Assembly: GCA_004525335.1 (NCBI GenBank)
Contig: SPCL01000003.1
Coordinates: forward strand, 1 to 32,420
Length of the DNA: 32,420 nucleotides
Source: Thermodesulfobacteriales bacterium
GTDB taxonomy: Bacteria; Desulfobacterota_D; UBA1144; Nemesobacterales; UBA2774
Direction of reading: 5' to 3'
Numbering within the stretch: position 1 is the stretch's first letter; the number at the start of each line of letters is the position of its first letter. This document shows positions 8,030 through 15,834 of this stretch, piece by piece. The notes under the pieces were generated by a model. That model worked only from the letters and a program-made list of their open reading frames with translations. It was not told the DNA's origin and did not search any database. Position numbers and translations under genes: made by a program.

Positions 8030-8051
8030 TAAGTACTTTCTAAAGTACTTA
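8030..8051. promoter_or_regulatory. 22-bp palindrome downstream of the ftsY promoter
   Basis: The arms TAAGTACTTT (8030-8039) and AAAGTACTTA (8042-8051) are perfectly complementary around a 2-nt centre. Each arm itself contains the palindrome AAGTACTT. A two-base loop is too tight for a good RNA hairpin, so a DNA operator for a dimeric repressor is more likely. It lies about 10-30 nt after the predicted ftsY start. Confidence 0.5.
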
Positions 8052-8123
8052 TGTTATTCTAACTACTCAAGTAATTAATTTGCTTAACCATTCTCGTTTG
8101 AGAGGCAGGAGGATTTATAGATA

Positions 8124-9452
8124 ATGGAAGAAATGTTTTCAATATTAAATAGCATTCCAAGTCCTTATTCGGACTTAGTAGCTGTTGCAGTCATTTTTAT
8201 AATAATTGCAGCAATATCATTCTTAATTGCATTTCTATTCGGCAGGAAGGCTCCCGAGCAGATTGAGGAAGTTGAAATTGAAGAAGTTATAGAACCCCCT
8301 GAAGAAATTGCTGAAGATTTACCAAGCACAGAAGAAATAGTTGAATCTAAAGAGATAATTGAACCAGCGCCGGGTCAGGAATTTCAAACCCAGGCACCGG
8401 AAATAGCTGAAGAGATATCAGAAACAGAGATACTCCCTGAGCAAGAAGAAGCAATAGTAGAGGAGATTGAAGAAGAGACTGAAGAGGAAATTGAGCCGAG
8501 AGAAGAAGTCGATGAAAGTAAAGAGGGATTATTTGCCAGGCTTCGCCGAGGTCTTTCCAAAACACAGGCCGGACTGCTGGGCGGATTGGGCGGAATTGTT
8601 TCAAAAAAAGAAATTGACGCGAACCTTTGGGATGAGTTTGAAGAGACCCTCATTATGGCGGATATAGGCGTTAGCACGACTATGAAGCTAAGAGAAAATA
8701 TAGAAACAAAGCTCTCAAAACAATCTTTAAACAGCCTGGAATCTATAACCGATACTCTTAAAGAAGAGATTTTAGAGATTCTAAAGAGCGCCCAGGGGGC
8801 TCCCATTAACGCTAATGCTAGTCCTTTTGTCATAATGGTAGCGGGGGTAAACGGTGTTGGTAAAACTACCACAATTGGCAAACTTGCAAATAGGCTCAAA
8901 ACAGAGGACAAAAAAGTTATGGTCGCTGCAGGAGACACCTTCAGAGCTGCAGCTATGGAGCAGCTTGAGGTATGGTCAAAAAGAGTCGGAACAGACTTTC
9001 TAAAAGGTCAAAGCGGGGGAGACCCATCATCAGTTGCATTTGACGCTGTAAAAGCAGCACAAGCGCGCGGGACTGATATTCTAATAATCGATACGGCTGG
9101 AAGACTGCACACAAAGGGAAACCTAATGGAAGAGCTTACAAAGATGAAACGCATTGTTGGACGTGAACTCGAAGGGGCGCCACATGAAACATTATTGGTG
9201 CTAGACGCCACAACAGGGCAAAATGCTGTGCAGCAGGCTAAGCTCTTTAATGAGGCTATAGGGGTGACCGGAATAGTACTGACAAAGCTAGACGGTACGG
9301 CTAAAGGCGGGGTGATAATTGCTATTGCCGATGAACTAAATATTCCTGTTAAGTACATAGGGATCGGTGAAAGTCTTAGCGATCTTAGAGAATTTAATGC
9401 GGAAGAATTTGTGGAGGCGCTATTTTATACAGGAGACGAAACTGTTCATTAA
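8124..9452 (+). CDS. ftsY: signal recognition particle receptor FtsY
   Basis: FtsY is the SRP receptor GTPase that docks ribosome-nascent chain complexes at the Sec translocon. The 442-residue protein has a single N-terminal membrane helix (about 19-40, LVAVAVIFIIIAAISFLIAFL). A very acidic A domain follows to about residue 135, then the N and G domains. GTPase motifs are GVNGVGKTTT (about 241-250), DTFRAAAMEQL, DTAGR (about 323-327), TKLDG (about 387-391) and the closing GIGESLSDLREF. E. coli FtsY has no full transmembrane helix; an anchored form is known from several deltaproteobacterial-type lineages. AGGAGG at 8107-8112 lies 11 nt before the ATG. It heads a run of plus-strand genes (ribD, nadD, rsfS), though a 68-bp gap follows it. 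Confidence 0.96.
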   Translation: MEEMFSILNSIPSPYSDLVAVAVIFIIIAAISFLIAFLFGRKAPEQIEEVEIEEVIEPPEEIAEDLPSTEEIVESKEIIEPAPGQEFQTQAPEIAEEISETEILPEQEEAIVEEIEEETEEEIEPREEVDESKEGLFARLRRGLSKTQAGLLGGLGGIVSKKEIDANLWDEFEETLIMADIGVSTTMKLRENIETKLSKQSLNSLESITDTLKEEILEILKSAQGAPINANASPFVIMVAGVNGVGKTTTIGKLANRLKTEDKKVMVAAGDTFRAAAMEQLEVWSKRVGTDFLKGQSGGDPSSVAFDAVKAAQARGTDILIIDTAGRLHTKGNLMEELTKMKRIVGRELEGAPHETLLVLDATTGQNAVQQAKLFNEAIGVTGIVLTKLDGTAKGGVIIAIADELNIPVKYIGIGESLSDLREFNAEEFVEALFYTGDETVH

Positions 9453-9470
9453 TATCACTTTAATATCACT
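9449..9470. repeat. tandem 11-bp repeat over the ftsY stop codon
   Basis: TTAATATCACT occurs twice in tandem (9449-9459 and 9460-9470). The ftsY TAA lies in the first copy. It probably arose by a small slippage duplication; no function is evident. Confidence 0.6.
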
Positions 9471-9520
9471 TTTAGCTTAAGCACGTAACTCCATGAATAG
9501 TCCTATCAAAATAGTAGAAA

Positions 9521-10618
9521 ATGGATAATCACACTAAATACATGTCACTTGCTTTGAAGCTAGCTAAAAAGGCTGAGGGGATGACGAGCCCAAATCCTAT
9601 GGTTGGCGCAGTTATTGTTAAAAAGGACAGGGTTATAGGACAGGGCTATCATAAAAAAGCAGGACTGCCTCACGCCGAGATTGAGGCTTTTAATGATGCT
9701 TTAAAAAAGAAAAACTCTGTTAAAGGTGCAGCCATTTATGTAACTCTAGAGCCTTGCTGTCACGAAAAGAAAAGAACCCCCCCTTGTGTTAGTACAATCA
9801 TAGAGAAGAAGATATCAAAAGTATATGTCGCCATGCTTGATCCAAATCCCAAGGTCTCAGGAAATGGGGTGAAACTTCTAAGAGAAAATGGGATTCAAGT
9901 AGAAGTTGGTATCCTTGAGGACAAAGCAAAGATATTAAATGAGGCGTTTACCAAATATATAACTACCAAAAAACCCTTTGTAATCTTAAAACTTGCCGCT
10001 ACAATGGACGGCAAAATTGCAGCATATACGGGCGATTCCAAGTGGATTGGCAGCCCGACACAGCGAAAATTTGCACACCAACTGAGAAATAAAGTGGATG
10101 GGATCATGGTAGGAACAGAGACTGTTCTCAAAGACAATCCGAGCTTAAACGTGAGGTTAGGGAAAAAAACCGCCGACCCTATCCCGATTGTTTTAGACCG
10201 CAAGTTAAGAATCCCTCTGGAATCAAATCTCTTAAACATCCATGAACGCTCTATCATAGCGACATCGGATTTATCTAAAACAGGAAAAGTTCAGAAACTT
10301 CAAAATCTAGGAGCGTCCATTCTACAAATCAAAGAGGATAAAAATGGTCGGTTAAACTTGAAAGAACTTATGACGAAGTTAGGAAAACTTGAGATCATGA
10401 GCGTACTAATAGAAGGCGGCAGCAAGGTGGCCGCTTCAGCATTAAAAAGCGGTATAGTAGATAAAGTCGTCTTCTTCTATTCACCTAAGATTGTAGGATC
10501 TGAAGGGATTAGCATGATAGGAGAGCTTGGAATCTCTACTATTAAGAAATCGTTAGAAATAAAGAATACCAAGATAAAAAGAATCAATGATGAAATCATG
10601 ATCGAGGGTTATTTATAG
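9521..10618 (+). CDS. ribD: bifunctional riboflavin biosynthesis deaminase/reductase RibD
   Basis: RibD carries out the second and third steps of riboflavin synthesis: deamination of the pyrimidine ring and NADPH-dependent reduction of the ribosyl side chain. The 365 residues match the usual length. The zinc deaminase domain shows HAE (51-53) and TLEPCCHEKKRTPPC (75-89). The last cysteine is one residue farther from the first than in the common PCxHxGxTPPC form, a small insertion. The reductase domain begins near KPFVILKLAATMDGKIA and includes VGTETVLKDNPSLNVR and EGGSKVAASAL. The Shine-Dalgarno is weak (a short purine run before the ATG). No other rib genes or FMN riboswitch are seen nearby, so the pathway is split in this genome. 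Confidence 0.95.
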   Translation: MDNHTKYMSLALKLAKKAEGMTSPNPMVGAVIVKKDRVIGQGYHKKAGLPHAEIEAFNDALKKKNSVKGAAIYVTLEPCCHEKKRTPPCVSTIIEKKISKVYVAMLDPNPKVSGNGVKLLRENGIQVEVGILEDKAKILNEAFTKYITTKKPFVILKLAATMDGKIAAYTGDSKWIGSPTQRKFAHQLRNKVDGIMVGTETVLKDNPSLNVRLGKKTADPIPIVLDRKLRIPLESNLLNIHERSIIATSDLSKTGKVQKLQNLGASILQIKEDKNGRLNLKELMTKLGKLEIMSVLIEGGSKVAASALKSGIVDKVVFFYSPKIVGSEGISMIGELGISTIKKSLEIKNTKIKRINDEIMIEGYL

Positions 10619-10667
10619 CACTTTTTTAGTGGACCCCCCTATAACGTGTTACAATCCTCTATATATT

Positions 10668-11330
10668 ATGGGCAATAAGATACAACAAAGAGTAGGTCTT
10701 TTCGGGGGTACTTTCGATCCAATTCATTTTGGACATCTTCGAGCTGCGGAGGAGATCAAACAAATACTTGAGCTTGATAAAGTTTATTTTATCCCGACCG
10801 CAATTTCACCTCATAAAGTAGATACGAATGTAACTCTTTCTTCAAAGCGGCTAGAAATGCTAAAACTAGCGATAGAAGGAAACAAATATTTCGATATATC
10901 GGAATTTGAACTGAAATCTGAAACACCTTCATATACAATTAAAACTCTTGAGTATTTTAGTAAAATGGAACCCGCTCCTGAGCTTTACTTTATTGTTGGC
11001 AATGAGCAGTTCGATCAGATGGACACTTGGAGAGATTACAAACGGCTTTTTGAGCTAAGTAATTTTGCTGTTATCACAAGACCGGGGTTTTCAGAACTAA
11101 GCTCAAGCAAAGTACCACTTGCGCTTAAAGATGATTTTCGATATTATAATTGTATAGAAAACGTGATTTCATATACTAACAAAAGAAAAGAGATTGTATT
11201 TATAGAGATTAAAGGAATTGAGATTTCTTCAACTGATATTCGAGCCTTTGTTAAATCAAAAAAGTCCATTAAATATCTTGTACCGGATAAAGTACAAAAA
11301 TTTATATTATCTGAAAAACTGTATGCTTAG
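10668..11330 (+). CDS. nadD: nicotinate-nucleotide adenylyltransferase NadD
   Basis: NadD joins ATP and nicotinate mononucleotide to give deamido-NAD in NAD synthesis. From the ATG at 10668 the protein has 220 residues. The nucleotidyltransferase signature GGTFDPIHFGHL (13-24, with H20 and H23) and the C-terminal ISSTDIR motif are present. A GTG at 10629 in the same frame would add 13 residues but lies close to the ribD stop and gives an atypical N-terminus, so the ATG is chosen. Upstream, TGT-TACAAT (10647-10655) looks like an extended -10 box and would place a start about 6 nt before the ATG, but no clear -35 is seen. nadD followed by rsfS is a widespread bacterial pair. Confidence 0.94.
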   Translation: MGNKIQQRVGLFGGTFDPIHFGHLRAAEEIKQILELDKVYFIPTAISPHKVDTNVTLSSKRLEMLKLAIEGNKYFDISEFELKSETPSYTIKTLEYFSKMEPAPELYFIVGNEQFDQMDTWRDYKRLFELSNFAVITRPGFSELSSSKVPLALKDDFRYYNCIENVISYTNKRKEIVFIEIKGIEISSTDIRAFVKSKKSIKYLVPDKVQKFILSEKLYA

Positions 11331-11334
11331 GAGG
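11329..11334 (+). promoter_or_regulatory. Shine-Dalgarno that fixes the rsfS start
   Basis: AGGAGG overlaps the nadD stop codon (TAG, 11328-11330). Counting 7 nt downstream lands exactly on ATA at 11342, the first codon of the open rsfS frame; an in-frame TAA (11339-11341) is directly before it. No ATG, GTG or TTG is at a usable distance. Confidence 0.75.
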
Positions 11335-11341
11335 CACCTAA

Positions 11342-11737
11342 ATAGACTCTAAAAATAAAGCTATATCTGTTGCTCACGCAGCTTGGGAAAAACAAGCTAT
11401 AAACCCTATTTTGCTTGAAGTAAAATCTACTAGTGATGTTACTGATTACTTCCTGGTATGTAGCGCCAATTCTGACCGCGGTGTAAAAACTATAGTTGAG
11501 AATATAGAACAAACGCTCAAAGATGCGGGGCAAAAGGTGATTGGAGTAGAAGGTTTCAAAGAAGGCAAATGGGTTCTTGTAGATTCAGCGGATGTTGTAG
11601 CGCATGTGTTTTATGAGCCTCTTAGAGAGTTTTATGATATAGAGAGTTTATGGATAGATGCACCTAGGTTAAATCTGGACTTTAAGGACAACCCCACCCC
11701 TCTTAAACCAAAAGGTTCCCAGGAAACATATAGATAG
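11342..11737 (+). CDS. rsfS: ribosome silencing factor RsfS, apparent AUA start
   Basis: RsfS (YbeB/Iojap family) binds ribosomal protein L14 on the 50S subunit and blocks 30S joining when nutrients are scarce. The frame from 11342 gives 131 residues. The N-terminal part (DSKNKAISVAHAAWEKQAI) aligns in position with the first helix of E. coli RsfS, and the core TSDVTDYFLVCSANSDRGVKTI and the WVLVDSADVVAHVF block are typical. The first possible standard start in frame is TTG at 11411, which would delete that helix and has no Shine-Dalgarno. The AGGAGG 7 nt before ATA supports initiation at AUA, or an ATG-to-ATA change. Translation is probably coupled to nadD because the Shine-Dalgarno overlaps its stop. 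Confidence 0.88.
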   Translation: MDSKNKAISVAHAAWEKQAINPILLEVKSTSDVTDYFLVCSANSDRGVKTIVENIEQTLKDAGQKVIGVEGFKEGKWVLVDSADVVAHVFYEPLREFYDIESLWIDAPRLNLDFKDNPTPLKPKGSQETYR

Positions 11738-11824
11738 AGTTTTAATTAACTCAATCTATCAAAACCATACGATAACAACGGCAGTTGCCTTGGGAAGTCA
11801 TAATATACCAATGTTTGCAGTAGC

Positions 11825-12898
11825 TTACTGACCTTCTTGAACACCGCGCCTTCTAATGAAAGCCGGTATTTCGAATTCATCATCGCCAACTTCGGGTGGG
11901 AGCTGTGTAACAACTTGCTTTAGTTTCTCTGCCTTAGCGGAGTTTATCCCGGTAGCTATGACAGTAAGCTGGACAGCTTCTTTGAAATCATGGTTAAAAA
12001 CTAATCCGAAAATCAAATTTACATCTTTATGTGCTCTTTCTTTAATGTAATTACATGCTTCGTTTAACTCTTCAATTCCAAAATCAGGTGAAGCAGTAAC
12101 GTTCAATAAAATGCCCGTTGCGCCGTCAATGGAGATGTCTTCTAATAGCGGGCTTGTTATAGCAGCTTCCGCAGCTTCTATAGCCCTGTTGGGTCCTTCA
12201 GCATAGCCTGCTCCCATAAGAGCCTTACCGCCGTTTTCACCCATAATACTTCTAACATCGGCAAAATCGACATTGATGTATCCGGTTCCGGTTATTATGT
12301 CTGAGATCCCGCGAACTGCCTGATGAAGCACTTCATCCGCTTTCTTAAAAGCATCGAGAACGCTTACTTTGTGAACCTCTGCAAGCCTATCATTTGGAAT
12401 GATAATTAGGGTATCAACTTCTTTATCCAGACTACTAATACCCTCTATTGCCTGTCTGTTTCTTTTTGGACCTTCAAACCCAAAAGGTTTTGTTACAACT
12501 CCAATCGTTAAAGCACCAATTTCTCTAGCGGCTTGCGCAATTATTGGAGATGCACCAGTCCCAGTGCCACCACCCATACCGGCAGTGATAAAGACCATAT
12601 CAGCACCTTCAAGAGCCTCTGCAATCTTTGCCTGATCTTCAATTGCAGCTTCTCTACCCAAATTTGGGTTTCCGCCAGATCCTAACCCCTTGGTTGTTCT
12701 GGTACCTATCTGTATTTTTGTAGGAGCAAGAGATTTTCTGAGATCTTGCGCATCTGTATTAGCAACTATAAACTCAACGCCGTTAAGACCCCTTTCTATC
12801 ATAGCGTTAACAGCATTGCCTCCGGCGCCACCAGCTCCTACGACTTTAATTTTTGCTTTTTGTTCCACATTTATATCTTCAAGCTCAAATTTGGCCAT
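11825..12898 (-). CDS. ftsZ: cell division protein FtsZ
   Basis: FtsZ is the tubulin-like GTPase that forms the Z ring. The 357 residues include the N-terminal nucleotide motif GAGGAGGNAVNAMI, the tubulin signature GGGTGTGASP, the T7 synergy loop NVDFADVRSIM and the globular core end TVIATG (about 312-317). The C-terminal peptide IPAFIRRR (about 344-351) binds FtsA and other tethers. Only about 26 residues separate core and peptide, roughly half the usual ~50-residue linker. AGGAGG lies 10 nt before the ATG. It is the last gene of the dcw cluster, 41 bp after ftsA, and faces rsfS across 87 bp; no strong terminator is visible there, only an imperfect AT-rich inverted repeat near 11731-11760. 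Confidence 0.98.
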   Translation of the reverse strand: MAKFELEDINVEQKAKIKVVGAGGAGGNAVNAMIERGLNGVEFIVANTDAQDLRKSLAPTKIQIGTRTTKGLGSGGNPNLGREAAIEDQAKIAEALEGADMVFITAGMGGGTGTGASPIIAQAAREIGALTIGVVTKPFGFEGPKRNRQAIEGISSLDKEVDTLIIIPNDRLAEVHKVSVLDAFKKADEVLHQAVRGISDIITGTGYINVDFADVRSIMGENGGKALMGAGYAEGPNRAIEAAEAAITSPLLEDISIDGATGILLNVTASPDFGIEELNEACNYIKERAHKDVNLIFGLVFNHDFKEAVQLTVIATGINSAKAEKLKQVVTQLPPEVGDDEFEIPAFIRRRGVQEGQ

Positions 12899-12939
12899 AA
12901 CCTATCACCCTCCTGCAGTATGTATTATTTCATTGTAAC

Positions 12940-14172
12940 CTAAAAAAACTCTTCAAACCAGTGTTGCATGCTATCAAATATTTTTTTAAATACATTTTCA
13001 TCTCGAATGCGGAGTTTTTTATCCCCTTTATACCCCGCACCGTAAAGAACCAGTCCAACACCGGTTGAGTAAACCGGGTTAGCAATTATATCTGTTAACC
13101 CTCCCACAGCGGTTGGAATGCCCATTCTAACAGGCATTTCAAGCACACGCTCGGCAAGCTCAACGGTACCATTCATAATAACAGTACCGCCGGTTATAAC
13201 AACACCGGCAGGGACTAATTCTTCATAACCTGATTTTTGTATTTCATTTTTAGCCAAAGCAAATATTTCTTCCATCCTAGGCTCAATAACCATGGCAAGA
13301 TCCTTTCTGGAGACCTTTCTGAAATGTTTGCCGCCTACGCTGGGAACTTCGATTTCTTCTTCTGGCGAAACGAGCTCTGCTAATGCTGTGCCATGTTTTT
13401 CTTTTATCTTTCTTGCCTCAGCAAGTGGAGTTGATAAACCCAGAGCAATGTCCCGGTCTATATTATCCCCTCCAAGAGTTACATTTTCGGTATACCTTAT
13501 ACTACCGCCCACAAAAATGGCTATATCAGTGGTCCCGCCCCCGCAGTCAATAAGAACTACACCAATTTCTTTTTCATCCTCTGTAAGAACAGCCTCACTC
13601 GATGCCAGCTGTTCAAGCACAATATCAGCTACATCCATTCCTGCCCCATGTACGCACTTTACTAAGTTCTGAGCCGCGGTGACCTGTCCTGTAACTATAT
13701 GGACTCTTGTTTCTAGTTTGATTCCATAGATTCCGACCGGATCTTTTATTCCGGCTTGGCCGTCTACAATATATTCTTGGGGGATAACATGGATTATTTC
13801 TCTATCAGCGGGAATCAATACGGCATTAGCTGACTCTATAACCCTGTCCAAATCACGCCTAGCCACTTCACGCTCTCTAATTGTGATCATCCCGTGGCCG
13901 CTGATACCTTTGATATGACCGCCGGCAATACCGACAAAGACGGTTCTGATTTCACATCCAGCCATATGCTCCGCTTCTTCTACAGCATTTTTGACTGATT
14001 GGATAGTGTTTTCAATATTAACTACAACTCCTCTTTTAAGACCAAATGAGGGGTATATCCCTACACCGATAATCTCGACTTCTTCAGTCTGAGGATTTAG
14101 TTCTCCAACCATGGCACAGATCTTTGTTGTGCCAATATCCAACCCTATTATTAAGTTTTGTTCTTTACCCAT
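12940..14172 (-). CDS. ftsA: cell division protein FtsA
   Basis: FtsA is an actin-like ATPase that tethers FtsZ to the membrane and recruits later division proteins. The 410-residue protein has the actin-fold phosphate motifs GLDIGTTKICAMVGE (9-23) and LIDCGGGTTDIAIF, an adenosine motif around VVITGGTVIMNG, and a C-terminal amphipathic helix (VFKKIFDSMQHWFEEFF) that is the membrane-targeting sequence. Its ATG overlaps the 3' end of ftsQ by 8 bp, with a GAAGAAG purine run inside ftsQ serving as ribosome binding site. Confidence 0.97.
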   Translation of the reverse strand: MGKEQNLIIGLDIGTTKICAMVGELNPQTEEVEIIGVGIYPSFGLKRGVVVNIENTIQSVKNAVEEAEHMAGCEIRTVFVGIAGGHIKGISGHGMITIREREVARRDLDRVIESANAVLIPADREIIHVIPQEYIVDGQAGIKDPVGIYGIKLETRVHIVTGQVTAAQNLVKCVHGAGMDVADIVLEQLASSEAVLTEDEKEIGVVLIDCGGGTTDIAIFVGGSIRYTENVTLGGDNIDRDIALGLSTPLAEARKIKEKHGTALAELVSPEEEIEVPSVGGKHFRKVSRKDLAMVIEPRMEEIFALAKNEIQKSGYEELVPAGVVITGGTVIMNGTVELAERVLEMPVRMGIPTAVGGLTDIIANPVYSTGVGLVLYGAGYKGDKKLRIRDENVFKKIFDSMQHWFEEFF

Positions 14173-14935
14173 CTTCTTCGGTATCTGCCTTTACAACAGG
14201 CAAATCAAAATTAACCACACCCATATTATCCGAGGTTATATTAATATATTTTTCCTCAATGCCCATTATTTCGGCATGAGTAATGATTTTTTCAACCTTC
14301 CGCCACTTATTGACAATATTTTTAGTATCGAATTCGATACGTTTTTTATCAACTGTAAATACATCAATCCCGTATATTGAATCAAGGTGGACTTCAGAAA
14401 TGTTGCTCCAGTTAAGAACTTTACTTACTGAAGATAATTCCAATAACTGTATTGCCTCTTTTACAAGATCGGGATCGTTTATACCTTCGCCTATCAGAAC
14501 AGGAAAATCAAGACCTTCATCAAAATTTGCGGGACCAAGACGCTTGCCTTCCTTATTTATGTAGAAAATCTTTCCATTTTCATCAAATAAGAGACAGTAT
14601 GATTCTTCCTCATTTATTTGAATATTAACTTTCTTTGGGAACTCTTTTGTAACAGATACGCCCTTTACCCAGGAATTCTTTAATATGTTTTCCTCAACTG
14701 AATCTTCAAAAAAGAAAATGCTGCTCTCGCCCTGCCTTAAACCAGATCTTTTTAGAATTTCTTTTTCATTAATCTTTGTATTTCCACTAATATTAATCTC
14801 TTGCACGGTGAAAATTCCAAGGTGAAGAGTAATGTATGCCGATGCGACTAATGCAATCAGCACTAAGAATACAGAGAGGATTTTGATATATTTGAGATAT
14901 GAGAAACGACCTTCTTCGTTATTTTGTCCGTTCAC
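14165..14935 (-). CDS. ftsQ: cell division protein FtsQ
   Basis: FtsQ is the bitopic scaffold of the divisome that links FtsL/FtsB and FtsW/FtsI with the Z ring. The 256 residues start with a short cytoplasmic part. A membrane helix follows (about 17-37, ILSVFLVLIALVASAYITLHL), then a POTRA domain beginning FTVQEINISGNTKINEKEIL and the FtsQ domain to the end. The start codon is GTG, overlapping the murB stop in a GTGA junction (4 bp). Sequence conservation is low, as usual for FtsQ, but position between murB and ftsA and the topology make the call secure. Confidence 0.93.
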   Translation of the reverse strand: MNGQNNEEGRFSYLKYIKILSVFLVLIALVASAYITLHLGIFTVQEINISGNTKINEKEILKRSGLRQGESSIFFFEDSVEENILKNSWVKGVSVTKEFPKKVNIQINEEESYCLLFDENGKIFYINKEGKRLGPANFDEGLDFPVLIGEGINDPDLVKEAIQLLELSSVSKVLNWSNISEVHLDSIYGIDVFTVDKKRIEFDTKNIVNKWRKVEKIITHAEIMGIEEKYINITSDNMGVVNFDLPVVKADTEEDG

Positions 14936-15834
14936 TTTTCTTGGTTTCCTATAACTCTTACTTCTGTCTCGAGCTTAATTCCTCTTTCAGAAAGTGCTTC
15001 ATTCTTTGCTTTCTCTATAAGTTCTAAAACATCGCTTGCCCTTGCATTTCCTGTATTGACAATAAAGTTTGCATGTAGATCAGAGAACTGAGCGCCGCCG
15101 ATACTAAATCCTTTTAACCCCAGCTCTTCAATCAACTGACCTGCCGCAATGTCGGGCGGGTTTTTAAAAATAGAGCCGGTATTAGACATTTTAATTGGCT
15201 GAGTCGAATTTCTTTTAGCCATATACTCTTTTACATTCTGCTCACTTTTGACACTGTCCCCATGTTCTAATTTAAAAAGTGCTTTAGTAACCACACTTCC
15301 CTCAGGCAAGTTGCTCTTACGATATTCAAATTTAATCTCGCTTCTTTTTAGAGCAATTTCTTCTCCACCTGACCATATCCAAACTGTATCAACTACGTCT
15401 TTAATTTCACCATTATTTGCACCAGCGTTCATGAAGATTCCGCCCCCAACGGTGCCGGGAATTCCTGCAGCAAACTCAAACCCGGTCAATCCTGCTTTAA
15501 TTGTCCTATTTAATATTGTGCCAAGTATTACGCCTGATTCAGCAAGTACTTTGGTCCCCTCAACTATCTCGATTTTTTTCAGCTTCTTCGTTGAGACAAC
15601 AACTCCTGAAATACCTTGATCATATACAATCGTGTTGGATCCCTCACCTAAGACAACCCATGGTACATTTGATGCTGACAAAATGTTAATCAGCTTTATA
15701 AATTCATCATGATTATTGGGCTCTGCGACAAGATCGGCCTGACCACCCACTCTGAGCCAAGTGTATTTTTTCATCGGGTAATCAGGGCTTACGTTGCAGC
15801 CAATATTTTCGATTTGATGAATCAAATCTTTCAC
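14932..15834 (-). CDS. murB: UDP-N-acetylenolpyruvoylglucosamine reductase MurB
   Basis: MurB is the FAD enzyme that reduces UDP-GlcNAc-enolpyruvate to UDP-MurNAc. The 300 residues carry the FAD-binding motifs YTWLRVGGQADLV, LGEGSNTIV and GFEFAAGIPGTVGGGIFMNAG. The substrate motif YRKSNLP and the active-site segment NTGSIFKNPP follow, then GAQFSDLHANFIVN. The short length suits a type II MurB lacking the extra tyrosine loop. It starts with GTG in a GTGA overlap with the murC stop and overlaps ftsQ by 4 bp. Confidence 0.97.
   Translation of the reverse strand: MKDLIHQIENIGCNVSPDYPMKKYTWLRVGGQADLVAEPNNHDEFIKLINILSASNVPWVVLGEGSNTIVYDQGISGVVVSTKKLKKIEIVEGTKVLAESGVILGTILNRTIKAGLTGFEFAAGIPGTVGGGIFMNAGANNGEIKDVVDTVWIWSGGEEIALKRSEIKFEYRKSNLPEGSVVTKALFKLEHGDSVKSEQNVKEYMAKRNSTQPIKMSNTGSIFKNPPDIAAGQLIEELGLKGFSIGGAQFSDLHANFIVNTGNARASDVLELIEKAKNEALSERGIKLETEVRVIGNQEK

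Noticed and set aside
8384-8938. 184-codon open frame antisense to ftsY
   Set aside because: It lies wholly inside a well-supported ftsY reading frame, is rich in Ser and Pro as expected for a shadow of the acidic and NG domains, and has no recognisable motif or ribosome site.
10647-10667. nadD as another near-leaderless gene
   Set aside because: The extended -10 TGT-TACAAT lacks a credible -35 and the ribD-nadD spacing allows readthrough from ribD, so the case is much weaker than for dnaE.
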